NCBI RefSeq assembly: GCF_024347475.1 | Contig: NZ_AP025487.1 | Span: forward strand, 3,162,001 to 3,226,000 | Reading direction: 5' to 3' | Origin: Vibrio fortis | GTDB taxonomy: Bacteria; Pseudomonadota; Gammaproteobacteria; Enterobacterales; Vibrionaceae | DNA: 64,000 bases | Shown here: positions 18,305 to 26,066 of the stretch, piece by piece | How the letters are laid out: each line of letters starts with the position of its first letter | Numbering within the stretch: the stretch's first letter is position 1 | The notes under the pieces: generated by a model | The model's input: the letters and a program-made list of their open reading frames with translations, nothing else | The model's database searches: none | What the model was told of the DNA's origin: nothing | Program-made: the position numbers and the translations under genes

Positions 18305-20482
18305 TTAACCTAGCTTCTCTAAACGAGCGTAAGCAGTCACCAACCATTTGATGCCCTCCCCATTGAAGGCCACCTGAACTCGGCTCTGTGGACCACTGCC
18401 CTCAAAGTTGATAATGGTACCTTCACCAAACTTAGGGTGCTTAACGCGTGAGCCTAAACTGAAGCCGGTTTCATTAAAGTTCTCTTTAACTGCAGTTTGT
18501 CCAAAGCGACCGCTACTTGCCGGACGACTTACTTGTGCTTTCATTCGTACTTCGTCGAGACAGGTTTCTGGCAGCTCACGAATAAATCGTGATGGCTTGT
18601 GGTACTTATCTTGGCCATATAGACGACGCATTTCTGCGTAGGTGATGTAGAGCTTCTCCATCGCACGCGTCATACCTACGTAACAAAGACGACGTTCCTC
18701 TTCCAGGCGCATTGCATCTTCGGCAGACATCTGGCTCGGGAACATTCCCTCTTCGACACCAACCATGAACACCATTGGGAATTCGAGACCTTTGGCACTG
18801 TGCAGAGTCATCAATTGAACAGCATCATCAAACTCATCCGCCTGACCTTCACCCGCTTCTAGCGCGGCGTGAGTCAAGAATGCGGTTAACAGGCTCATCT
18901 CTTCGGCTTCTTCCGGCTTCTCGAATTGACGAGTCGCCGTCACTAGCTCTTCCAAGTTTTCAATACGTGCCTTCGACTTCTCGCCTTTTTCTTGCTCATA
19001 CATAGCAAACAAGCCAGACGACTTAATAACATGGTCGGTCTGTTCATGCAGGCTCATCTCATGGGTATCATCTTCGAGTGCGTTGATAAGCTCGATAAAT
19101 CGACTCAATGCACCCGCAGCTCTGCCTGCTAACACCTGTTCTTCAAGAAGCGCAATACTTGCCTGCCACATCGTGGCACCACGATCGCGTGCTGCAAAGC
19201 GGATTGTCTCTAGGGTCTTGTCACCCATTCCACGGGTTGGCGTATTCACCACACGTTCAAAAGCGGCATCATCATTGCGGTTAGACATCAATCGCAGATA
19301 GCTCAACGCATCTTTAATCTCCTGACGTTCGAAGAATCGCATGCCACCGTAGATACGGTAAGGCAGTCCACCTTGAATCAAAGCTTCTTCGAGTACACGA
19401 GACTGGGCATTATTACGATACAGCATCGCCGTATCATTCAGAGCACCGCCCTTATCTTGCCACTCTTTGATTTTGCTCACCGTAAAGCGCGCTTCGTCGA
19501 GCTCGTTGTAAGCCGAATAAACAGAGATAGGCTCACCGTCATTACCGTCCGTCCACAGCTCTTTGCCCATACGCTCAGTGTTATTTGAGATCAGTTCGTT
19601 TGATGCTTGCAGAATGGTCTTGGTTGAACGGTAGTTCTGCTCCAAACGAATGGTGGATGCACCCGGGAACTCATCTAAGAACTTTTGGATATTCTCAATT
19701 TTAGCGCCACGCCAGCCATAGATTGATTGGTCATCATCGCCTACGATCATCACTCGACAATCAGGGCCGGCCATCATGCGTAGCCATGCGTATTGAATGT
19801 TATTGGTATCTTGGAATTCGTCGACCAAGATATGCTTAAAGCGCGCTTGGTAGTGTTCGCGAATGTGCTTTTTATCACGCAGGAGTTCATGACAACGCAG
19901 TAAGATTTCTGCAAAGTCGACCAAGCCCGCGCGATCACACGCCTCTTGATAGGCGGCGTAGATCTTAAGCCAGGTCTTAGTAACTGGGTCATTGTAGGTA
20001 TCGATGTGGCTTGGACGTAACCCTTCATCTTTTTTGCCATTGATCCACCAAGACGCCTGTTTCGCTGGCCACTGCTTCTCATCTAGGTTTTGTGCTTTAA
20101 TCAAGCGACGCAATAGACGAATTTGATCATCAGAATCAATGATCTGGAAATCTTCTGGCAATTTCGCATCTAAGTAGTGAGCGCGTAAAACACGGTGACA
20201 AATACCGTGAAAGGTGCCGTTCCACATACCTGAAGAGCTACCCATCATCAGCTCATCAATACGACCGCGCATTTCAGCAGCCGCTTTGTTGGTAAAGGTT
20301 ACAGACATGATAGAGAACGGCGAAGCCTGCTCTACGGTTTGTAGCCATGCGATACGGTGAACCAGTACTCGCGTTTTACCACTGCCTGCTCCCGCTAAGA
20401 TCAGCAAGTTTTCTAAGGGTGCAGCCACTGCCTCACGCTGCTTGTCGTTGAGGCCATCGAGTAAAAGCGAAGGATCAATCAT
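18305..20482 (-). CDS. uvrD: DNA helicase II UvrD
   Basis: UvrD is the superfamily 1 3'-5' helicase of nucleotide-excision and mismatch repair. The 725 residues (E. coli 720) show Walker A AGAGSGKT (about 30-37), the DEFQDTN motif, GDDDQSIYGWRGA, QNYRST, and the C-terminal TLHSAKGLEF and VGMTRA motifs. The last ~40 residues form the Tudor-like domain (GSRVKHPKFGEGTIINFEG). A LexA-like box lies just upstream, so SOS induction is likely, as in E. coli. Confidence 0.97.
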   Translation of the reverse strand: MIDPSLLLDGLNDKQREAVAAPLENLLILAGAGSGKTRVLVHRIAWLQTVEQASPFSIMSVTFTNKAAAEMRGRIDELMMGSSSGMWNGTFHGICHRVLRAHYLDAKLPEDFQIIDSDDQIRLLRRLIKAQNLDEKQWPAKQASWWINGKKDEGLRPSHIDTYNDPVTKTWLKIYAAYQEACDRAGLVDFAEILLRCHELLRDKKHIREHYQARFKHILVDEFQDTNNIQYAWLRMMAGPDCRVMIVGDDDQSIYGWRGAKIENIQKFLDEFPGASTIRLEQNYRSTKTILQASNELISNNTERMGKELWTDGNDGEPISVYSAYNELDEARFTVSKIKEWQDKGGALNDTAMLYRNNAQSRVLEEALIQGGLPYRIYGGMRFFERQEIKDALSYLRLMSNRNDDAAFERVVNTPTRGMGDKTLETIRFAARDRGATMWQASIALLEEQVLAGRAAGALSRFIELINALEDDTHEMSLHEQTDHVIKSSGLFAMYEQEKGEKSKARIENLEELVTATRQFEKPEEAEEMSLLTAFLTHAALEAGEGQADEFDDAVQLMTLHSAKGLEFPMVFMVGVEEGMFPSQMSAEDAMRLEEERRLCYVGMTRAMEKLYITYAEMRRLYGQDKYHKPSRFIRELPETCLDEVRMKAQVSRPASSGRFGQTAVKENFNETGFSLGSRVKHPKFGEGTIINFEGSGPQSRVQVAFNGEGIKWLVTAYARLEKLG

Positions 20483-20498
20483 TTGGGTTTGCTCACTA

Positions 20499-20514
20499 CT
20501 GGGTATTTATACAT
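20499..20514 (-). promoter_or_regulatory. LexA-like SOS box upstream of uvrD
   Basis: On the minus strand ATGTATAAATACCCAG differs from the E. coli uvrD SOS box (CTGTATATATACCCAG, from memory) at two of 16 positions. It lies 17 bp before the uvrD start codon. Confidence 0.6.
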
Positions 20515-20646
20515 AAAAGTTGATTATAACCTAAACACAGAGCTCAGTTTAGGAGAATAAGAAGAAAAAATATCCAAAAATAAATTATTAATAATCATAA
20601 CCTTACGTATCGATATATCATTTATTTCTATAAATCTTCAGTTCTT

Positions 20647-20676
20647 TTGAAATTATTTCTTAGTTCTTCCTATCCT
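20647..20676 (+). promoter_or_regulatory. Possible promoter of the bufferin operon
   Basis: TTGAAA and TATCCT are 18 bp apart, about 70 bp upstream of the precursor gene. The region is very A/T rich and other readings are possible. No regulator gene (ECF sigma factor or MerR type) lies next to the operon. Confidence 0.3.
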
Positions 20677-20747
20677 TTTTACTAAGCAAGTTAACAAAAC
20701 CTTAACCTGCTCAATGTAAATAACAATTAAGTCTAGAGGGAATGACT

Positions 20748-21008
20748 ATGAAAAATTCTAATCTTGCTGTAACTGCTGCAATCACAAGTGTACTAGCGTT
20801 TGGTGGTACTGTTCTAACTTCGGCTCCTGCAGAAGCGGCAGCAAAAGAAAAGTGTTATGGCGTGTCTAAAGCTGGCCAAAACGACTGTGCAACTAAAACA
20901 AGCTCATGTGCTGGTACAGCAAAAGAAGATAACCAAAGTGATGCATTCGTTGTCGTACCTAAAGGCCTTTGTGGCAAGCTTACTGGCGGTAGCACTCAAT
21001 CTTCATAA
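20748..21008 (+). CDS. bufA1: Bufferin-type RiPP precursor (DUF2282, BufA1-like)
   Basis: This 86-residue exported precursor belongs to DUF2282. The second ATG (20748) is chosen because GAGGG lies 7 bp before it; an ATG at 20742 is too close. A Sec signal peptide (hydrophobic [19 protein letters not shown], cleavage near AEA-AA, residues 30-32) precedes a core with four Cys at 36, 47, 54 and 75. The core carries the family motifs [15 protein letters not shown] and VPKGLC. In studied bufferins a DUF692 (MNIO) enzyme converts Cys into thiooxazole groups, and the exported product binds copper. The next genes encode that enzyme and its partner, which strongly supports the call. Copper as the metal here is inference. 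Confidence 0.9.
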   Translation: MKNSNLAVTAAITSVLAFGGTVLTSAPAEAAAKEKCYGVSKAGQNDCATKTSSCAGTAKEDNQSDAFVVVPKGLCGKLTGGSTQSS

Positions 21009-21080
21009 TATCCGCAGTAAACCAGGTGAGCATGCCTATCAGCTCACCTGGATTGTTCCACCCATCGAAGGAGAATAATT

Positions 21081-21944
21081 GTGGCTCATCCTCTACACCC
21101 GCTGGCAGGCGTGGGTTTAAGAACACCTCACTTAGATTATTTTAGCCACAACTCTAATAAGGTCGACTGGTTAGAGATCCACAGTGAGAATTACTTCTCC
21201 CCACACGCAAAAGCAACGGAACAACTTAGAGCAATTCGACAAGACCATGAGATTAGCTGTCACGGCGTAGGTTTATCACTGGGTTCTGTGGAGCGTATCA
21301 GTCAAGAGCACTTGTTCCAGCTCAAACGCCTCATTAGCGACATTCAGCCGTTTTTGGTATCAGACCATCTAAGTTGGAGTCAAACTGGCGGGCACCATTT
21401 CAATGACCTGTTGCCACTGCCTTATACCGAAGAGGCGCTCGAGGTATTTTGTCGCAATGTACTGGAAGTTCAGGATGCCCTGCAAAGACCACTATTGATC
21501 GAAAACCCGTCGAGTTACCTCGCATTCAAACACTCGACTATTCCAGAATGGCAATTCCTTGCAGAAGTTCAAAAACGGACTGAGTGCCGATTATTGTTGG
21601 ACTTCAATAATATTTTTGTCTCTTCATTCAATCATCAATTCAGTTGTGATGACTACCTAGAGGGAATCCCGGCCGATGCAGTAGACGAGATCCACCTTGC
21701 TGGTTTTACTAAAAAGCAACTAGAAGATGGTGAAATCTGGATAGACACCCACAGTAAACCAGTTTGTGATGAAGTGTGGCAGCTCTATACGCAGTGGCTT
21801 ATGACACACGGCGCGCGGCACACACTGATTGAATGGGACTTAGACATCCCAGAACCTGAGGTGTTACTTAACGAAGCTGAAAAAGCCAGTCATCTACTGC
21901 ATCAACATCAAAATGCAGAGGTATTGCGAGGCCAAGCATCATGA
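21081..21944 (+). CDS. bufB: MNIO-family peptide-modifying oxidase (DUF692, BufB-like)
   Basis: This 287-residue DUF692 (multinuclear non-heme iron oxidase) protein has a TIM-barrel fold. It starts at a GTG after GAAGGAG. Likely metal ligands include His61 (CHGVGLS), Asp95-His96 (VSDHLSW), Glu141 (LLIENPSSY), Asp174 and Asn176-177 (LLLDFNN), His205 (EIHLAG), Asp222/His224 (IDTHSKP) and Glu251 (LIEWD). Such enzymes use mixed-valence iron and O2 to modify Cys in RiPP precursors. It lies 72 bp after the DUF2282 precursor, and its stop overlaps the DUF2063 gene by 4 bp. It would act in the cytoplasm before export. Confidence 0.93.
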   Translation: MAHPLHPLAGVGLRTPHLDYFSHNSNKVDWLEIHSENYFSPHAKATEQLRAIRQDHEISCHGVGLSLGSVERISQEHLFQLKRLISDIQPFLVSDHLSWSQTGGHHFNDLLPLPYTEEALEVFCRNVLEVQDALQRPLLIENPSSYLAFKHSTIPEWQFLAEVQKRTECRLLLDFNNIFVSSFNHQFSCDDYLEGIPADAVDEIHLAGFTKKQLEDGEIWIDTHSKPVCDEVWQLYTQWLMTHGARHTLIEWDLDIPEPEVLLNEAEKASHLLHQHQNAEVLRGQAS

Positions 21945-22699
21945 GTTCTTTAGCAGAAATACAACAAGCATTTGGTGATGCGCTCCGTTATCAGGGTGAT
22001 GATTCACTCTGTCAGGTCGTTAGCGGTCACTTCTCCGATAGTCAGAGGTTACAAATCTATCGCAATAACTTTGTGATTAGCGTTAGTGATGTACTTGCCG
22101 CGACTTACCCACTTGCTCAAGCTCTAGTCGGTGAAGAGTGCTTCGCCCAATTGGCGCGTCATCATGTACTGACTACACCGCCTCAGTCTGGAGATATTAC
22201 AGAGTACGGAGAAGGTTTTGATAAGGCCATTGAACACTTTCCTGCTGTGGTAGAAGCCGCTCCCTATTTGGCGAGCATGATTCAATACGAGTGGCACAAA
22301 GATGCACTAATGCGTGCCGAGCCAAAGCCAATGATGACAGAACAGTATCCACTGGCTGCACTCTCTTCGATTCCAGAGCATCAACATGGTGAGTTGGTCT
22401 TTCACTTGCTTCCAGACCTTGTCTTGCTCAACTTTGATTATCAGGTGCTGACTTTAGAACAAGCCATCATCAATAACCAACTCGACGGACTTAATATTGC
22501 CCAAGCTGAGTTTGGTGCCTTACAGAAAATAAATAACCATGCCTTGGAGCCTCATATCGTGACGCCAGAAGTCTTTCAACTTCTGCAAGCCTTCCAAGCC
22601 CAACAAATGCTCGCTGATATCGACCCAACGCTGCTAGCCCATCTTAATGATGTCTTGGCGCTCAATATCATCTCTGGATTTTCTATTAGCGGCGAATAG
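21941..22699 (+). CDS. bufC: MNIO partner protein (DUF2063, BufC-like)
   Basis: This 252-residue protein has the DUF2063 N-terminal domain: SQRLQIYRNNF (about 33-43), TYPLAQALVGEECF, then PQSGDITEYGEGF and a helical stretch with EWHKDAL. The remaining half is a less conserved alpha/beta domain. DUF2063 proteins are partners of DUF692 enzymes and present the precursor peptide to them; an older label, putative DNA-binding, is probably wrong for this context. The 4-bp overlap with bufB suggests coupled translation and a stoichiometric complex. Confidence 0.9.
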   Translation: MSSLAEIQQAFGDALRYQGDDSLCQVVSGHFSDSQRLQIYRNNFVISVSDVLAATYPLAQALVGEECFAQLARHHVLTTPPQSGDITEYGEGFDKAIEHFPAVVEAAPYLASMIQYEWHKDALMRAEPKPMMTEQYPLAALSSIPEHQHGELVFHLLPDLVLLNFDYQVLTLEQAIINNQLDGLNIAQAEFGALQKINNHALEPHIVTPEVFQLLQAFQAQQMLADIDPTLLAHLNDVLALNIISGFSISGE

Positions 22700-22709
22700 G
22701 AGAAATAAA

Positions 22710-23168
22710 ATGGATAACAATACCGTGACCAACATGATGGCTCAGTACGATAACCTCGTTGATAAGTTCCAGGCCCTGTTTGTACCAGCGCTACTGCTGT
22801 TTTGTCGTTTATGGGTTGCTTGGGTTTTCTTCAACTCGGGACTGACCAAGATAGCGACTTGGGACAGCACACTCTTTCTATTCGAGCTTGAATATCAAGT
22901 CCCGCTTATCCCATGGGAAATGGCGGCTTATATGGGCACAGCCGCTGAATTGATTCTGCCGGTGTTTATTGCATTGGGCTTGTTGAGTCGACCTATGGCT
23001 GTGGTCTTGTTCGCCTTCAACGTGATAGCCGTTGTCTCTTACCCAGTGCTTTGGGAACAAGGTTTCTACGATCACCAACTTTGGGGATTAATGATACTGA
23101 TTGTGATTGTGTGGGGGGCTGGCCCTTTCTCACTTGACCATATCCTAAAACGACAATTCCGAGGCTAA
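22710..23168 (+). CDS. DoxX-family membrane protein of the bufferin operon
   Basis: This 152-residue inner-membrane protein has four predicted helices and the DoxX pattern RLWVAWVFFNSGLTKIATW (about 30-48). The ATG at 22710 follows TAGGAG; the frame's upper Met at 22647 lies inside bufC and has no ribosome site. DoxX-like proteins often accompany DUF692/DUF2063 pairs and may handle redox state or export, but no mechanism is established. It is the last gene before a bidirectional terminator. Confidence 0.9.
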   Translation: MDNNTVTNMMAQYDNLVDKFQALFVPALLLFCRLWVAWVFFNSGLTKIATWDSTLFLFELEYQVPLIPWEMAAYMGTAAELILPVFIALGLLSRPMAVVLFAFNVIAVVSYPVLWEQGFYDHQLWGLMILIVIVWGAGPFSLDHILKRQFRG

Positions 23169-23185
23169 CCACTACTTCTCAAGAT

Positions 23186-23216
23186 CAAAAAAACCACTCA
23201 TTCGAGTGGTTTTTAT
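23186..23216. terminator. Bidirectional terminator after the bufferin operon
   Basis: The stem AAAACCACTC / GAGTGGTTTTT with a short ATTC loop has A and T runs on both sides. It serves the convergent DoxX gene and the small gene at 23238. Confidence 0.9.
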
Positions 23217-23237
23217 TTACCAAGTAACATCACACCA

Positions 23238-23519
23238 TTACTTGTTTAGAAATGCCTGTAGATCTTCTGCAGAAATGCCTTGCTCTACCATCTCTTTTGC
23301 TAACAATTGAACTTGCTCACCTTTACGGTCTTCAATCACGCTTTGAAATTGAAAAACAATATCGCGTAGTGTGTTAATTGGAACCTGCTTTGCGGCACTG
23401 CGAATGCGCTCGCCACTTTGGTTACCAAGCTCGTTCAGCAATTTTCCAAACATGACCTTTTCAGGAGCGTCTTCCATTTGTTCTAAGACGCGTGCCATTT
23501 CGTAGGTTGTTAATGACAT
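23238..23519 (-). CDS. Small helical protein of unknown function
   Basis: I do not recognise this 93-residue protein. It starts at the ATG at 23519 (MSLTTYEMARVLEQ); a GTG at 23546 in frame adds nine non-hydrophobic residues. No signal peptide, membrane segment or Cys is present. The sequence is charged and almost entirely helical, with heptad-like Leu/Val/Ile spacing (TLRDIVFQFQSVIEDRKGEQ) that suggests a coiled-coil dimer. It is a single gene between a terminator and the Bcr/CflA efflux gene. Codon use looks like its neighbours. Confidence 0.75.
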   Translation of the reverse strand: MSLTTYEMARVLEQMEDAPEKVMFGKLLNELGNQSGERIRSAAKQVPINTLRDIVFQFQSVIEDRKGEQVQLLAKEMVEQGISAEDLQAFLNK

Positions 23520-23623
23520 TACAGTATTATCCGTTGTGATGTTCACATATTAATGAACGACAAATATACCATGTTTTAACGACGGAAAAACTGTCCATCT
23601 GTATAATTTGTCACCCAGTTGAC

Positions 23624-24817
23624 TTATGCCTGCTTAAGAACGCCATGCCAGGATTTTCCAGCCTTACCAAACAGTACAAATAGTGCTGGAACAATCAGGA
23701 ACATCTGCAATGCGATCATCACTTGCGGCTCTAGTTGTAGGCGCTGCATAGTACCAACCAACAAACCTGAGCCACTCATTTGGAACAGGCCTAATAGTGC
23801 AGCAGCTGTACCCGCTCGGTCACCAAATGGCTCTAGCGCTTTACCAGCAGATGCACCCAGAATCCACGCAAAACCAACGGAAGATAAGAAGATTGGGAAC
23901 ATGAACGCTAGTGCTGTTGCTTGGTTCACCAGCACCAACATAAGTGCACCCGCTAAACCCAGCAGTAGAATACCAACGACTAATGTCTTGTAAGTACCAA
24001 AGCGATCCATGAACTTAGGTGCCGTGAATGCAGCAACGATATTGAAAGCTGCGTTAATACCAAACCAGAAAGTAAACTCATTCATGCTCAAGCCGAGATT
24101 TTCCATCAGTACCACTGGAGCCGAGGTTACATAAGCTAATATGACTGCCATTGCCATCAAACACAGCGATGCGTGGAAGATAAAAGATGGCGTTTTCAGT
24201 ACCGACCAGTAACGCTCCAACTTAAATACCGCAACCTTCTCTGTTGCAGGGTTGGTCTCTTTCATTTGGAAAAACAAGATTGCGCCAACAATCACAGCAA
24301 ACCCAGCCATGAAGCTGAAGTTCGAGCGCCAACCAAACTCTTGAGTTAGCCAACTACCTAAAATAGGTGCCAGCGCTGGGATGAAACAGATCGCACCATT
24401 GAGGTAGCTGATCATCTTGCCACTTTTTTCGGGACCAAATAGATCGCGAACTGTTGCGAACGCAGCAACGGATGTTGCACACGCTCCTAATCCTTGAAGC
24501 AGTCGAGCCATCAACATCATATCAATCGATTGAGCGGCCCACGCCAAGCAAGCGCTCACTGCATAGATGCTGATACCGCCAAGGGCAACAGTTCGGCGAC
24601 CTAATTTGTCCGCTAGAGGGCCAGCAAATAGTTGGCCGACACCCATCGCGAATAGAAACCAGGTGATGGTGTCTTGCGCTAATGCATGTTCCACGTGGAA
24701 CGTCTCAGAGATTTGAGGCAAAGCTGGTAAGTAGATATCGATTGCTAATGGGCTAAATAGAACAAGCATTGCCAATAATGCTACTTGCAACTTACTCGGG
24801 GATGAATGCACAGACAC
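23624..24817 (-). CDS. Bcr/CflA-family multidrug efflux MFS transporter
   Basis: This 397-residue inner-membrane protein has 12 predicted helices. The DHA1 MFS loop motif GPLADKLGRRTVALGG is near residues 65-80, and the N-terminal SPLAIDIYLPALPQI segment is the Bcr/CflA signature. It should export drugs such as bicyclomycin or chloramphenicol by proton antiport; the substrate is not known. It is divergent from a LysR-type regulator 103 bp away, a standard control pair. A near-match to the parS sequence lies in its 5' coding region (24687-24702). Confidence 0.92.
   Translation of the reverse strand: MSVHSSPSKLQVALLAMLVLFSPLAIDIYLPALPQISETFHVEHALAQDTITWFLFAMGVGQLFAGPLADKLGRRTVALGGISIYAVSACLAWAAQSIDMMLMARLLQGLGACATSVAAFATVRDLFGPEKSGKMISYLNGAICFIPALAPILGSWLTQEFGWRSNFSFMAGFAVIVGAILFFQMKETNPATEKVAVFKLERYWSVLKTPSFIFHASLCLMAMAVILAYVTSAPVVLMENLGLSMNEFTFWFGINAAFNIVAAFTAPKFMDRFGTYKTLVVGILLLGLAGALMLVLVNQATALAFMFPIFLSSVGFAWILGASAGKALEPFGDRAGTAAALLGLFQMSGSGLLVGTMQRLQLEPQVMIALQMFLIVPALFVLFGKAGKSWHGVLKQA
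24687..24702. other. Near-consensus parS-like centromere site
   Basis: On the plus strand TGTTCCACGTGGAACG is one base from the palindromic parS variant TGTTCCACGTGGAACA. It lies inside the MFS gene, where it encodes the TFHVEH segment. It is the third parS-like site within 7.1 kb; binding is less certain than for the two perfect sites. Confidence 0.55.
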
Positions 24818-24920
24818 ACGACTTTCCTAGTTGATAAATGATGTTGCGAATCATAACCAACTAAAGATATGAACAAAAATGGCTTATACTCATTACCATT
24901 ATTCCCATATGGAAAATCTC

Positions 24921-25862
24921 ATGAATCTCGAAAAATTATCTCGAATCGACCTCAATTTGTTGGTCTGCTTGCAGGTTCTCCTTGAAGAGCTCAGTGTCAC
25001 TCGTACAGCCCATAGACTCTGCTTGAGCCAGTCGGCAGTGAGTAAGTCGTTGGCAAAACTTAGGGAGCAATTTGATGACCCCCTGTTCACAAGGAGTGCT
25101 CATGGTTTGCGACCAACGCCTAAAGCCGTATTCCTCAAACCAAGGTTAGAAAATTTAATTAACCAACTTGAAGTGCTGACACAGCCGGAAACATTCACGC
25201 CTTACAATAGTGATCACAGCTTCCACATTGCTGCCGTTGAGAGTGTTTATCCACTTATCCTACCGCACTTTCTGCCTGCGATTTTCCAGCAAGCACCGCA
25301 CGTCAATATCAATACTCACGCGTGGTCGGAGCAAACCTTTAAAAAGCTGCAACTTGGTGAGATCGATATCGGTTTAACCGGCAAAGACATCGATATCAAT
25401 GATGCACGTCTTACCATGTTGCCCCCTGACGATATCTGCGAACAAGAGATCTACCGAGACGCACAAATGTGTGTGTTAAGACGCAATCACCCCGCCCTCG
25501 AACGCAACTGGGATTTAGAGACATACCTGTCACAGCGACATGTTCAAGTGAGATGCGACGGCAACGACCGCTGGTTACTCGACTATAAGCTTGCTGACAT
25601 AGGTAGACAGCGTGATATCGCCATTTCGGTGCCTGATTTCAATAGTGCTGCGAGCTTATGTACCTACACCGATTTTGTGTTCACTGCGCCAAGTCATTTT
25701 ACTTATCTTGTTGCAAAACAGATGGATCTCGTTGTTGTACCTTTGCCGCTGGAATTCCCACCGATGGCATACACTCTGTTCTGGCATAGAGACAGAGAGA
25801 ATGACCCAGCACTGACATGGTTGCGAGATATCATCAAAGAAAAAACCCTACACCTTAGATAA
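24921..25862 (+). CDS. LysR-family transcriptional regulator
   Basis: This 313-residue regulator has an N-terminal winged helix-turn-helix (RTAHRLCLSQSAVSKSLAKL, about 28-47; then DDPLFTRSAHGLRPTPKA) and a C-terminal periplasmic-binding-like effector domain. I start at the ATG at 24921 (MNLEKLSRIDLNLL), the usual LysR opening, with GGAAA upstream; in-frame ATGs at 24879 and 24909 have no ribosome site. It is divergent from the Bcr/CflA pump and probably controls it. The effector is unknown. Confidence 0.9.
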   Translation: MNLEKLSRIDLNLLVCLQVLLEELSVTRTAHRLCLSQSAVSKSLAKLREQFDDPLFTRSAHGLRPTPKAVFLKPRLENLINQLEVLTQPETFTPYNSDHSFHIAAVESVYPLILPHFLPAIFQQAPHVNINTHAWSEQTFKKLQLGEIDIGLTGKDIDINDARLTMLPPDDICEQEIYRDAQMCVLRRNHPALERNWDLETYLSQRHVQVRCDGNDRWLLDYKLADIGRQRDIAISVPDFNSAASLCTYTDFVFTAPSHFTYLVAKQMDLVVVPLPLEFPPMAYTLFWHRDRENDPALTWLRDIIKEKTLHLR

Positions 25863-26066
25863 AAATGACGTACGCCGTTTGCTCTCTTGCGATAAAATGA
25901 GTAGCTTAACTGTCGATAGTCCTTTTTGGCTCATCTATGGCCAGTTGTATTCCAGCTCAATTGAAATATCGTCCTTGTTCAGTTGACCCATATCTAGCTT
26001 TAAGCAGATGGACACAGCGCCCACACCTGAGCATCAAGGAGCGGTAATTTGAAGGAATAAACACAG

